This document shows positions 24,352 through 36,210 of a DNA stretch of 64,000 nucleotides, one piece after another. The stretch covers positions 495,984 through 559,983 of the forward strand of contig CANNZV010000332.1 in assembly GCA_947561585.1 (NCBI GenBank). Reading direction: 5' to 3'. The notes below the pieces were generated by a model. That model searched no databases, was not told the origin of the DNA, and saw only the letters and a program-made list of their open reading frames with translations. Numbering within the stretch: the first letter of the stretch is position 1; each line of letters starts with the position of its first letter. The position numbers and the translations under genes were made by a program. This DNA comes from Caprella mutica (taxonomy: Eukaryota > Arthropoda > Malacostraca > Amphipoda > Caprellidae).

Positions 24352-24705
24352 TGTATTACGTTAATTACAGTATTTAAAACTTAATTTACAATAAATTTAC
24401 TTTATCAACTTCAGTTGATAAAGTATATCAACTCATCAATCCTCAGAAAACAATTTTTTTCAAAAGTGACTTAGCTACAGAGCCTACAGCTAGGTAATAT
24501 AGCAGTCAAATTACAGATACTGAGATATAAATTGGGACTACCTATCATAATCATACTATGAACTTATGAAAAGTGAAGGCTGAGTAGCCAGTAGGGCTAG
24601 GCAGATTTACAGTGCATGCAGATGCCAGATAGCATGATGTGCACCAACACCACCACCACTGAGCACTGACACATTCAATGATTCAGCAATGGCATCAATA
24701 TCAAT

Positions 24706-24962
24706 CCAGAGTGGAATAATAACTCATTTCAGATTGACTAGTAACTCTGTTAGGAATTTAGAATGAACAAAAATTACTCATTTTAACCCTAAAAAATGCA
24801 GAAATCAGTAAATTATTTTATAAATTTCATCTCCGCAGTGAAAACTAATGTAAAATAAGTCATTTAAGCTTCACAATTGGGCTTGTTGTGATGATAAACA
24901 TCGCTGATGGGAATGCATGAAGTTAGGAGTAACTCTGTTAGAATTTATGTTTTCCAGTCTGG
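24706..24962. mobile_element. hAT-type MITE, CCAGAGTGG family, copy 1
   Basis: Ends CCAGAGTGGA and CCAGACTGGA (reverse strand). Perfect 8-bp target duplication ATATCAAT (24698-24705, 24963-24970). 257 bp. Confidence 0.85.
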
Positions 24963-25011
24963 ATATCAATGATATCTTATATAATGATATCGAGAGAGGA
25001 CGAAGACAAAG

Positions 25012-25276
25012 CCAGAGTGGAATAATAACTCATTTCAGATTGACTAGTAACTCTGTTAGGTATTTAGAATGAACAAAAATTACTCATTTTAACCCTAAAA
25101 AATGCAGAAATTAGTAAAGTATTTTATAAATTTCAACTCAGCAGTGAAAACTAATATAAAATAAGTCATTTAAGTTTCACAATTGGGCTTGTTGTGATGA
25201 TAAACATCACTGATGGGAATGCATGAAGTTAGGAACTTAGGAGTAACTTTGTTAGAATTTATGTTTTCCAGTCTGG
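25012..25276. mobile_element. hAT-type MITE, CCAGAGTGG family, copy 2
   Basis: Nearly identical to copy 1 just upstream, same orientation. Its own target duplication AGACAAAG (25004-25011, 25277-25284) shows it is an independent insertion, not a tandem duplication. Confidence 0.85.
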
Positions 25277-25353
25277 AGACAAAGTATGTGCCTAACTAGT
25301 AGAGAGTACCTAAGTAGGTACCTAACTAGGTGCCGACCTACAAAATAATGATC

Positions 25354-25445
25354 TTCTTCTTCTTCACAATTTTGGTGGCTTTAAACCAGAGTCTAAAGAC
25401 CACCTAAAGCTGTTGGATAACCAGGATGGTTATTCCGTTCTGCCT
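25354..25445 (-). mobile_element. Truncated retroposon with (GAA)n tail
   Basis: On the minus strand, sequence from GGCAGAACGGAATAACC through two hairpins to a GAAGAAGAAGAA tail. An 11-bp target duplication AAATAATGATC flanks it (25343-25353, 25446-25456). Such duplications, a simple-repeat tail and 3' hairpins fit a SINE or a 5'-truncated LINE end. A second copy is on the plus strand at 50177-50272. Confidence 0.7.
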
Positions 25446-25534
25446 AAATAATGATCGAGAAAAGCAATCGGATTTTTTGTAAGTAGCTATCCTATTCGGC
25501 AGTATCTAAAAGACGGAAAAGAATTAATAATCGG

Positions 25535-28165
25535 CGTGAGCGTGCACCCTCACGCCACTGTCTAAAAGCCGGAAAAAAGGAATTTGCGTTCACGCCCACG
25601 CAACTAAGTTGACTAAAATATGGAAAAGTGGAATTTTATGGAATTTCTTGGCGTGCACGCTCACGCAACTGTCTAAAATGCAGAAAAAAAATTATTGGCG
25701 TGCACGCTCACGCAACTGTCTAAAACGCGGAAAAATTAAAAAAAATGGCGTGCACGCTCACGCAAATGTCTAAATTAAAATAATTGGCGTAAACGCTCAC
25801 GCAACTGTCTAAAATGCGGAAAAAAAATAATAGGCGTGCACGCTCACGCAACTGTCAAAAACGCAGAAATCTTTTTAAAAAAATTGCGTGCACGCTCACG
25901 CAAATGTCTAAATTAAAAAAATTGGCGTGCACGCTCACGCAACTGTCTAAAATGCGGAAAAAAAAGAACTGGCGTGCACGCTCACGCAACTGTCAAAAAC
26001 GCAGAAAAAAATAAAAAAAATGGCGTGCACGCTCACGCAAATGTCTAAATTAAAATAATTGGCGTGCACGCTCACGCAACTGTCTAAAATGCGGAAAAAA
26101 AGAACTGGCGTGCACGCTCACGCAACTGTCAAAAACGCAGAAAAAAATAAAAAAATGGCGTGCACGCTCACGCAAATGTCTAAATTAAAATAATTGGCGT
26201 GCACGCTCACGCAACTGTCTAAAATGCGGAAAAAAAAGAACTGGCGTGCACGCTCACGCAACTGTCAAAAAAGCAGAATTTTTTTTTTAAAATGGCGTGC
26301 ACGCTCACGAAATGTCTAAATTAAAATAATTTGCGTGCACGCTCACGCAACTGTCTAAAATGCGGAAAAAAAAGAACTGGCGTGCACGCTCACGCAACTG
26401 TCAAAAATGCAGAAAAAAATAAAAAAATGGCGTGCACGCTCACGCAAATGTCTAAATTAAAATAATTGGCGTGCACGCTCACGCAACTGTCTAAAATGCG
26501 GAAAAAAAATAATTGGCGTGCACGCTCACGCAACTGTCAAATACGCAGAAATTTTTTTCAAAAATGGCGTGCACGCTCACGCAAATGTCTAAATTAAAAA
26601 AATTGGCGTGCACGCTCACGCAACTGTCTAAAATGCGGAAACAAAAGAACTGGCGTGCACGCTCACGCAACTGTCAAAAATGCAGAAAAAAAAATAAAAA
26701 AAATGGCGTGCACGCTCACGCAAATGTCTAAATTAAAATAATTGGCGTGCACGCTCACGCAACTGTCTAAAATGCGGAAAAAAAATATTTGGCGTGCACG
26801 CTCACGCAACTGTCAAAAACGCAGAAATTTTTTTAAAAAATGGCGTGCACGCTCACGCAACTGTCTAAAATGCGGAAAAAAAAGAACTGGCGTGCACGCT
26901 CACGCAACTGTCAAAAACGCAGAAAAAAATAAAAAATGGCGTGCACGCTCACGCAAATGTCTAAATTAAAATAATTGGCGTGCACGCTCACGCAACTGTC
27001 TAAAATGCGGAAAAAAAAGAACTGGCGTGCACGCTCACGCAACTGTCAAAAACGCAGAAAAAAATAAAAAAATGGCGTGCATGCTCACGCAAATGTCTAA
27101 ATTAAAATAATTGGCGTGCACGCTCACGCAACTGTCTAAAATGCGGAAAAAAAAGAACTGGCGTGCACGCTCACGCAACTGTCAAAAAAGCAGAATTTTT
27201 TTTAAAAAATGGCGTGCACGCTCACGCAAATGTCTAAATTAAAATAATTGGCATGCACGCTCACGCAACTGTCTAAAATGCGGAAAAAAAAAGAACTGGC
27301 GTGCACGCTCACGCAACTGTCAAAACCGCAGAAAAAAATAAAAAAATGGCGTGCACGCTCACGCAAATGTCTAAATTAAAATAATTGGCGTGCACGCTCA
27401 CGCAACTGTCTAAAATGCGGAAAAAAAATAATTGGCGTGCACGCTCACGCAACTGTCAAATACGCAGAAATTTTTTTCAAAAATGGCGTGCACGCTCACG
27501 CAAATGTCTAAATTAAAAAAATTTGCGTGCACGCTCACGCAACTGTCTTAAATGCGGAAACAAAAGAACTGGCGTGCACGCTCACGCAACTGTCAAAAAT
27601 GCAGAAAAAAATAAAAAAATGGCGTGCACGCTCACGCAAATGTCTAAATTAAAATATTTGGCGTGCACGCTCACGCAACTGTCTAAAATGCGTAAAAAAA
27701 AGTACTGGCGTGCACGCTCACGCAAATGTCAAAAACGCAGAATTTTTTTAAAAAATGGCGTGCACGCTCACGCAAATGTCTAAATTAAAATAATTGGCAT
27801 GCACACTCACGCAACTGTCTAAGATGCGGAAAAAAAATAATTTGCGTGCACGCTCACGCAACTGTCAAAAACGCAGAAAAAAATTAAAAAATGGCGTGCA
27901 CGCTCACGCAAATGTCTAAATTAAAATAATTAGCGTGCACGCTCACGCAACTGTCTAAAATGCGGAAAAAAAAAGAATTGGCGTGCACGCTCACGCAAAT
28001 GTCTAAATTAAAATAATTGGCGTGCACGCTCACGCAACTGTCTGGAAAACTGAAATTGGATTTTTTTAGCGTGCACGCTCACGCAACTGTCTAAAATGCG
28101 GAGAAATAGGAATTTTGGCGTACACACTCACGCAACTGTCTAAAATGCAGAAAATTAAATTTTTT
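25535..28165. repeat. About 42-bp satellite, left arm of FB1
   Basis: About 60 units of GGCGTGCACGCTCACGC plus AACTGTCTAAAATGCGG and an A-run. In the body three unit types alternate (AACTGTCTAAAATGCGG, AACTGTCAAAAACGCAG, AAATGTCTAAATTAAAA), a higher-order repeat of about 125 bp. Units at the outer edge are more diverged. GCGTGCACGC is itself a palindrome. Confidence 0.95.
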
Positions 28166-28352
28166 GACTCTATTTTTTTTACTCAATTTGATGACTCAAA
28201 TTTTTTTGACTCAAATTTTCTTTTGACTCAAATTTTTTTGACTCAAATTTTTTTGACTCAAATTTTTTTGACTCAAATTTTTTTGACTCAAATTTTTTTG
28301 ACTCAAATTTTTTTGACTCAAATTTTTTTGACTCAAATTTTTTGACTCAAAT
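28166..28352. repeat. 15-bp TGACTCA array, left arm of FB1
   Basis: About 12 copies of TTTGACTCAAATTTT. Each contains TGACTCA, the AP-1/bZIP consensus. Mirror image of the array at 29886-30490. Confidence 0.9.
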
Positions 28353-28499
28353 TTCTTGGGTCAATTGTTTTACATATTTTTCTGTCTAAATACATTTTTT
28401 AAACAACTTTTTTTTTTAATTAATTCCTTCAAATATATTCTTTGAATATATATATCTTTAATTAATAATATTTTTTCTTTTACTATTGATAACCCATGA

Positions 28500-29780
28500 A
28501 TTGTGATGGGAAGTACACTAGTTAGTGAGAATAAAATAGAAATAGAAATTAGCGTGACGACATATTAATTATTAAATTGTATAATATACTTTTGAATGGA
28601 ATAATGTTTTAGCGTGAAAGAAACGTGCGTTACGCAACTTAGTACAATGATGATAGAAAATATAAATTGGCGTGACGATATCAATTGTATAGTTTAGTAT
28701 CGGATGGAATTATGTGTTGGCGTGATAGAAACGTGCGGCACGCTGCTTAGTGAAAAGATAACAGAAATTAGGTTAATTTATATTTCCAGTATATTTTCAC
28801 TAATTAGCGTGCAGCACGTTCCTATCACGCCAATACATAATCCAATCTAATAAAAAATTATACAATTGATATCGTCACGCTAATTAATGTTTTCAGTTAT
28901 CGTTGTACTAAGTTGCGTGACGCATGTTCCTATCACGCCAACACATAAATCCAGGCAATAACCAACTATACAATGGATATCGTCAGGCTAATTTAAAATT
29001 TCTGTTATCTTTTCACTAATTGCTGTGTGCCGCACGTTTCTATCACGCCAACACATAATTCCATCCGATATTATACTATACAATTGAAATCGTCATGCTA
29101 ATTTATAATTTTTGTTATCTTTTCACTAAGCTGTGTGTCGCACGTTTCTATCACGCCAACACATAGTTCCATCCGTTATCATACTATACAATTGATATCG
29201 TCAGGCTAATTCATAATTTCGGTTATCTTTTCACTAAGCAGCGGGCTGCACGTTTTTATCACGCCAACACATAGTTCCATCCGATATTATACTATACAAT
29301 TGATATCGTCAGGCTAATTTAAAATTTCTGTTATCTTTTCACTAATTGCTGTGTGCCGCACGTTTCTATCACGCCAACACATAGTTCCATCCGTTATTAT
29401 ACTATACAATTGATATCGTCAGGCTAATTTAAAATTGATATCTTCAGGCTAATTTAAAATTTCTGTTATCTTTTCACTAAGCTGTGTGCCGCACGTTTCT
29501 ATCACGCCTGGTGACGCCAACACATAGTTCCATCCGTTATTATACTATACAATTGATATTGTCAGGCTAATTTACAATTTCGGTTATCTTTTCACTAAGC
29601 AGCGGGCTGCACGTTTCTATGACGCCAACACATAATTCCATACAATAGTAAATTATACAATTGATATTGTCACGCCAATTTATATTTTCTGTCATCATTG
29701 TGCTAATTAAGTTGCGTGACACGTTCCTTTCATGCATCACATAATTCCGTTCAAAATTATATTATAAAATTAATATATCG
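28500..29780. repeat. Inner array of FB1 (roughly 120-150 bp units)
   Basis: Diverged units with TATCACGCCAACACATA, CCATCCGTTATTATACTATAC, AATTGATATCGTCAGGCTAA and TTATCTTTTCACTAA. About two units lie in one direction (to 28790) and about seven in the other, so the axis of symmetry is inside the array and the arms are unequal. One unit carries a small internal duplication (about 29430-29460). Confidence 0.8.
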
Positions 29781-29885
29781 TCACGCTAATTTATATTTAT
29801 ATTTCAATTTCACTAACTATAGTGTACTTCCCATAAAAATAATGGGTTATCAATAGTAAAAGAAAAAAATAATATTGATTAAAAA

Positions 29886-30490
29886 TATATATCTTTAAAG
29901 AATATATTTGATTCAAAATATTTGATTCAAAATATTTGAGTTAAAAATATTTGAGCCAAAAATATTTGAGCCAAAAATATTTCAGCCAAAAAAATTTGAG
30001 TCAAAAAATTTGAGTCAAAAAATTTGAGTCAAAAATATTTGAGTCAAAAAATTTGAGTCAAAAATATTTGAGTCAAAAATATTTGAGCCAAAATATTTGA
30101 GTCAAAATATTTGAGTCAAAATATTTGAGTCAAAATATTTGAGTCAAAATATTTGAGTCAAAATATTTGAGTCAAAATATTTGAGTCAAAAAATTTGAGT
30201 CAAAAAATTTGAGTCAAAATATTTGAGTCAAAATATTTGAGTCAAAATATTTGAGTCAAAATATTTGAGTCAAAATATTTGAGTCAAAATATTTGAGTCT
30301 AAAATTTTTGAGTCAAAAATTTTTGAGTCTAAAATTTTTGAGTCAAAAATTTTTGAGTCAAAAATATTTGAGTCAAAAATATTTGAGTCAAAAATATTTG
30401 AGTCAAAAATATTTGAGTCAAAAATATTTGAGTCAGAAATATTTGAGTCAAAAATATTTGAGTCAAAAATATTTGAGTCAAAAATATTTG
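29886..30490. repeat. 15-bp TGAGTCA array, right arm of FB1
   Basis: About 40 copies of ATATTTGAGTCAAAA with minor variants (GAGCCA, ATTTTTGAG). Nearly every unit has TGAGTCA, the AP-1 consensus. Confidence 0.9.
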
Positions 30491-30722
30491 ACAGTTGCGT
30501 GAGCGTGCACGCAAATTCTTTTTTTCCGCATTTTAGACAGTTGCGTGAGCGTGCACGCCAATAATTTCAATTTTTCCGCGTTTTAGACAGTTGCGTGAGC
30601 GTGCACGCCAAGAAATTCCATGAAATTCCACTTTTCCATGTTATAGTCAACTTAGTTGCGTGGGCGTGCACGCAAATTCCATTTTCCGTGTTTTAGTCAA
30701 TACTAAGTGACGTGAGCGTGCA
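30488..30722. repeat. Right outer satellite of FB1 (inverted)
   Basis: Five units of TTGCGTGAGCGTGCACGCC in the opposite direction to 25535-28165. The outer two units match the outer left units best (AACTAAGTTGACTA and GAATTTCATGGAATTTCTTGG in reverse), as expected for the two ends of one inverted repeat. Confidence 0.9.
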
Positions 30723-30752
30723 ATAGTGCCCAATAGGTAACCCTGTCATTGT

Positions 30753-32381
30753 ATGGATTATTCTACGGACATTACCCTCTCGGGGATGGAACGGGATATT
30801 TCATGTGATTGTGAAGCTGAAAGGGGAGGTGAGACTGCTGTAGATGGGAAAGAATCCCAACAGATATTAGCAATGGACTCTCAGGAAATTTTTTCTTCTA
30901 ATGTAGAATTTATTCCTGAAACACAAACATCTTTATTGAGTCAACCTAATCAAAACTCTTCCCAGGGCAATATTACTCAGATCCCTGCTTCAATGACTCG
31001 CAAACAACCAATAAATAGGACCCTAGCTAGTGCTGGACGGAAAACTATCATATTGGTAAAGCCTAGGGAAAGAGAAAACAGAGAACTGATTTTGAACCCG
31101 GTAAAATTTCAGAGAGCTTTCTCTGCTAGTCCATTTGTTGAATTCCAGCCCTCTGTTAGGACAAACTGGAAACTGAATCTGACAACTCTGGAATTTGAAC
31201 CGTTGTCCCATGAAGTCTTGCAGAAACTATTATTAGTTGAAAAGATAGGTGAATGGGAAGTGACATGCTCATTGCCCAATTCAGATAGGTTTAAATACGG
31301 AGTGATTTCCCCAATTAGTGTGGATGCTGAGATTGATGATATCCGAAACATGATAAGGGTTAAGGACAGCCAATCAACTATTCACAGTATAGAGAGACTG
31401 AAGCGCAGATCGGCTAGTGGTCAATTTGTGAACTCTCCGTCCCTTAAATTAACTTTTGAGGGAGTCTCTCTTCCAGGGGCTGTATCTATAGGACATACAT
31501 TTTACAGAGTAAGGCAATATATAAATGAACCCCGTCGATGCTTTAATTGCCAGCGAATTGGGCACATGGCTGCCAGTTGCACAGCTCGTACCCAGTGTAG
31601 GCTGTGTTCGGGTTTCCACAAAGAGAATGAATGTCAGGTTGAGGACAGCGAGTATAAATGTGTGAATTGCAATGGCAACCATAAAGCAAATTCTAACGAA
31701 TGTGAATACTATATGCAAGCGAAAGAAATAGAAAAAATCAAGGCTCAGAAATCTGTTTCATATGCAGAGGCAAGAAAAACTGTTCTAGCCACAAACAATT
31801 TAAATTCTCATAGAACCCAACATCGTGTGGAGGGAAAGACTCATCAGAGTGGACCCCAGTCTACTCTGACCTTTGAGAATTATAGAGATACCTCTTATAG
31901 AGATAGACTAATCGGAATCCAATATAGCAAACCTCCCACACTGCTTCAAACAAAATCACATACTATTGGAACACAAACTGAAGACCTGGATAGCACATCC
32001 AAAGAATCTGATAGTACATCTGGAATTGATCTAGCTAACAAACTAAAACTATTACTGATAGATTTGTTTCAAAACAATGTACATAAAGAAAACAAGAAAA
32101 CACAGGCAAATTTAATTGATAAAGCAATTAACCATGCATTTGGTAAAAATAGTTTGCCTCAACATGGATGTGGAATGATGATAGGTGCTGACGATGAACT
32201 GAGGGGTGTGGCTGAGCTGCTGGATGAGTCGATCAATGATGGAGTGGTCAGTACAGATGACACTAGCTTTACCCCTGATGGTGATGGTTCTCCAGTTTTC
32301 ACGAACAATAAACCAGGACGAAAAAGAAAACATAAGAATAATGAAAATAGGAATAAGAAAAAATCAAAAAAGAAAAAATGA
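30753..32381 (+). CDS. Non-LTR retrotransposon ORF1 protein, element 1
   Basis: 542 residues, intact. ORF1 proteins of this kind bind element RNA and package it with ORF2. The N-terminal 100 residues are low-complexity (IPETQT motif shared with element 2). Residues 120-260 form a conserved globular region. Three zinc knuckles follow: CFNCQRIGHMAASC (263-276), CRLCSGFHKENEC (282-294) and CVNCNGNHKANSNEC (303-317). The C-terminus is strongly basic (GRKRKHKN, KKKSKKKK). ATG lies 10 bp after the right end of the FB1 palindrome. It overlaps ORF2 by four bases (ATGA), which suggests termination-reinitiation. Confidence 0.92.
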   Translation: MDYSTDITLSGMERDISCDCEAERGGETAVDGKESQQILAMDSQEIFSSNVEFIPETQTSLLSQPNQNSSQGNITQIPASMTRKQPINRTLASAGRKTIILVKPRERENRELILNPVKFQRAFSASPFVEFQPSVRTNWKLNLTTLEFEPLSHEVLQKLLLVEKIGEWEVTCSLPNSDRFKYGVISPISVDAEIDDIRNMIRVKDSQSTIHSIERLKRRSASGQFVNSPSLKLTFEGVSLPGAVSIGHTFYRVRQYINEPRRCFNCQRIGHMAASCTARTQCRLCSGFHKENECQVEDSEYKCVNCNGNHKANSNECEYYMQAKEIEKIKAQKSVSYAEARKTVLATNNLNSHRTQHRVEGKTHQSGPQSTLTFENYRDTSYRDRLIGIQYSKPPTLLQTKSHTIGTQTEDLDSTSKESDSTSGIDLANKLKLLLIDLFQNNVHKENKKTQANLIDKAINHAFGKNSLPQHGCGMMIGADDELRGVAELLDESINDGVVSTDDTSFTPDGDGSPVFTNNKPGRKRKHKNNENRNKKKSKKKK

Positions 32382-35300
32382 ACTCCTATAATAAACTGAG
32401 TGGAATTTTTCTAAATTGTCAAAGTATCAGTAACAAACTTGGAGAAATCAAACTCTTAATATATAAAGAAAAACCTGCTTTTGTGGCCTTTAATGAAACC
32501 TGGCTAAACGATAAATACGTCCCTAGCTTTGTTGGCTACTCCTGTGAGTGGATTAACAGGGAGAATGCTAGGGGAGGGGGTTTGGGAATGCTGATACGCC
32601 ATGATTTACAATATAATAAGCTGAATTTAGCTACACACCAGGGAGGCCATCTTGAATTCATGGCAGTTGAAATATTCCTACAAGACAGTTCAAAAATTTC
32701 CATTTTAAATTTGTACAATCCAAACTCTAATATTCGAAATGCTGAAATGCTTCACATTCTTCATCAGCTGGGCAACAAATACATAATTGTGGGAGATTTC
32801 AATGCCCACTCCCCATTGCTATCTTCTGATTGTGGAAGAGCGGACATATCTGGCAGAACACTAGAATATGTTGTCTACAATACTGAAGCGTTCTTAGTAA
32901 ACCCCATTGACTTCTATACGAGACTGAATGTCTCTACTGGACGTCAGTCATGTCTAGACCTTTGTCTGGTGTCATCTAATCTGAGTACAGTGACCACAAT
33001 TGACAGACTCCATGATGTGGGAAGTGATCACATTCCAATTAGGCTGAAAATTTGTTTAAGACCATTTACAAATGTTATTAGTACCAGAAAAAAATGGAAA
33101 ACTACCAAAGAAAACCTGAAAAGCTTCTCAAATAGTATCCGGCAGTCTAAATTGATTCATCCAAATGATATTGACAGCAGAGCAGAAGATTTTAGTCAGA
33201 GATTGCTAACAGCGGCAGAAAACAATATAGAGCTGACTAGTGGAAGAACAAGAATAAAGGGTAACGTCTTGTGGTGGGACAGAGAATGTTACCAGAAAGT
33301 AGGAGAGAGAAGGAAGGCAAGGAGGAGAATGATTAAATATCCTTCTGAAGAAAATATAAACAAATTCAAGGAAATATCCAAAGAATTCAACCAAATAAAA
33401 AAAGATAAAAGAAAAAAATCTTTTAATGATTTCATATCCGAAATTAAATTTGACACTCCTCCAGTAGAAATATGGGATAAAATCAGAAAAATGAGAGGTA
33501 TAGCAGTCTCAAAATCAACACCTTTAGTTTTTCAAAACCAAATGGTTGTTGATTCTAAAAAGAAAGCTGATTTGCATGCCATGAACCTGACCACAGTGCC
33601 TAATGGCATCAGAAGGCAATATATTGGGAATTATCAACAGTTGTTGATTGAGGCCTCTGAAATCACAAATGATGACTATAATGAAGATATTACCTATGAA
33701 GAGGTGGTCTCCTCTGTAGAGAGTGCAAAAAGTTCTTCCTCACCTGGAGAGGATAACATCTCATATACACTGTTGAAGGCACTCAACCCGACTAGCCTGA
33801 AGGAGCTTCTATCAATTTTCAATCAAAGTTTCAAGACTGGAATCATTCCGAGATCATGGAAGAGTGCAGTGGTTTTACCCATATATAAAGCTGGTAAGCC
33901 CAAAGACTTTATTTCATCATATAGACCAATTGCCCTATTATCCTGCATTGGAAAAACTTTAGAGAGAATTATTAAAAATAGACTTGAATATATTGTTGAA
34001 AGAAAAAGCCTGTTATCAAACTCACAATGTGGTTTTAGAAAGGGTCAAGGAACTATTGATATTCTTCTAAGACTTGAGAATAATATAAGAGAGTCTATAG
34101 CAGAAGGGAGAATATGTATTGTTACTTATATTGACTTGAAGGGTGCGTTTGACACAGTGTGGGGAGAGGGATTGATATGTAAACTAGTGTGCAGCGGTAT
34201 TAGAGGAAACATGATTAGCTGGTTAGATAACTACTTTAGGAGCAGAGCAATCAGGGTCAATGTAGAGGGAATGCTGTCTGACTCTGTTGAGGTGGAAACA
34301 GGAACTCCTCAAGGTGCAATTCTCTCGCCAATCCTCTTCAATCTAATGATGATGGATATGCCTAAAGATGAATTTGCACATCTCTATGTCTATGCAGATG
34401 ATATAACTGTCAGCTGTGTGGCGGATGATCCTGCAATAGCTAAACGGAGAATGCAGAACTATCTGAACAGATTTGCAGAATGGGCCAAAAAGTGGGGTCT
34501 CACTGTCAATCCACAGAAATCTGTAGTACAGCATTTCACCAGGAAAAAAATACAGTGTCCAATATTACGTCTCAATGGGAATGTCATTGAATACAAAAAA
34601 AGTACACGATTACTTGGAATGCAGTTTGATTCTCCCAATCTTAATTGGGGTAACCATATAGATCAATTGAAAAGAGACTGTAATTTAAGATTAAACCTTA
34701 TGAAAACGTTCTCCTCATCCATGTGGGGGGCCTCCACATTGGTATTAAAAAACTTCTATATAGCCTACATCAGGGCCAAGATAGATTATGGAAGTATCCT
34801 CTATGGTTCAGCTTCAAAGACTAATCTAAAAAAAATGGATCCAATACAAAATTGCGCTTTGAGGCTAATACTAGGAGCAAGAAGAACATCTCCGATACTC
34901 TCCCTAGAAGTAGAGGCAGGAATCGTACCTCTAACACTTCATAGAGACTATCTAAATGTAAAACAAGTAATTAAACTGAAGAATAAACCCAAGGACTATG
35001 AAACCACTCGGATGCTAAAATTGAATTCACCTAATATGATTGCAAATCAACACCCATTCAGTTCCTTCTCATGGAGATCTGTGAGGTCCATGAGACAGTT
35101 GAACATGACTTCTATCAGAAGAACATTTGGTGATGCTGCTGCACTCTCTCCGTGGAAGCATTTGGCTAAGTATGTTAAACTGGAATTTTGTGATGAGGTG
35201 AGGGATAATGGTGCTTTCTTAACTTATGTAGGGGAAAAATATGCTGGGTTCACTGTGCTGTTTACTGATGGATCTAAGATAAGTGACGACACTCAGAATT

Positions 35301-36140
35301 CGGTTGCTGCAGCTATGTATGTTCCATCTCTTGGTACCACAACATGCTGGAAACTGAGATCAGAGCATTCAGTGATCAGCTCTGAGCTGTTTGCCATATG
35401 GAAAGCACTAGAGTACTGCAATAATAATGACATTAACAGGACAGTAATTTTTTCAGACTCTAAAAGTGGTCTCCAATCTATTTTAACAAGGGATTCAGAG
35501 TATGTAAATATTGTAACTAGAATACAAAACATATTGGTGGACCTCAATATAACAGGGACTGTACATTTACATTGGGTGAAGGCCCATTGTGGTATAGTTG
35601 GTAATGAGATAGCAGATCAGTCAGCAAACAAGGGACATGAAAACATAAAAAGTGAGCTATATAATCTTGCCAGTCCGGAGTGGATCAGTATCCTAAAGAG
35701 AAGAATGATTGAGTGTTGGAGTGAATATTGGCAGTTCAATACTGAGTCATCTGGTAGAGGACTGTTCCTGAGGGAGATCAGACAGAGACCATCAAATGAT
35801 GCACCTGTGGCACAATTCAGAACCAGAAGACATGAAGTAGTTATTCATCGCATGAGAATGGGCCATGCAGGCTTGAGGCAATACCTACATAGATTTGGGA
35901 TGAGTGACAGTGAGCTTTGTCAATACTGCATGGTGCCAGAAACAATCCAACACTTCCTGATGGAATGTTCTGAATTCCAGGATCAAAGATGGCTCATGTT
36001 AAGAAGTCTTAGTGGTATTGGTATAGATGATCCAACACTGACTGTTCTACTAGGAGGAGATCAAACTCTACATAACAAAAGGAGAAATATTTTCCAAATA
36101 CTGATATACTATATCAAATGCACTGGTAAGATAAAAGATA

Positions 36141-36145
<5 letters not shown>
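32378..36145 (+). CDS. Non-LTR retrotransposon ORF2: endonuclease, RT, RNase H (element 1)
   Basis: 1255 residues, intact. Order of domains: APE-type endonuclease (NCQS 13-16, E40 in NETW, GDFNAH 139-144, SDH 216-218), reverse transcriptase (YIDLKGAFD 584-592, TGTPQGAILSP 641-651, YADD 672-675), RNase H (D964, E1003, D1027, D1080) and a C-terminal C-x2-C-x7-H-x4-C knuckle (C1181, C1184, H1192, C1197). The endonuclease nicks the target and the RT copies the RNA from the nick. Having both APE endonuclease and RNase H places it in the I group in the broad sense (I or Nimb clades), not in Jockey or CR1; the exact clade needs a tree. All catalytic residues are present, so it may be active. Confidence 0.95.

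Positions 36146-36175
<30 letters not shown>
36144..36175 (+). repeat. A-run after ORF2 of element 1
   Basis: 32 A residues that include the end of the TAA stop. It is not the element's end, because the 3' UTR structure shared with element 2 follows. Confidence 0.8.
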
Positions 36176-36177
<2 letters not shown>

Positions 36178-36210
36178 GTAACAAATTACTATGAGATATA
36201 ATTAGTATAA

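Larger units (their letters stand above)
25486..30742. repeat. Foldback-like inverted repeat built of tandem arrays (FB1)
   Basis: Layers mirror each other about a centre near 28790. Outermost: GCTATCCTATTCGGCAGTAT at 25486 against GGTTACCTATTGGGCACTAT (reverse) ending at 30742. Then the GCGTGCACGCTCACGC satellite (left 2.6 kb, right 0.2 kb). Then a TGACTCA-containing 15-bp array (left 0.2 kb, right 0.6 kb). Then a unique border with TATTGATAACCCAT and its mirror ATGGGTTATCAATA (about 28484, 29842), and an inner array. Drosophila FB elements also have inverted ends made of tandem repeats. No transposase inside. Confidence 0.75.

Noticed and set aside
36144..36175. A32 run as the 3' end (poly(A) tail) of element 1
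   Set aside because: The pseudoknot and tandem module shared with element 2 lie after it, so it is inside the 3' UTR.
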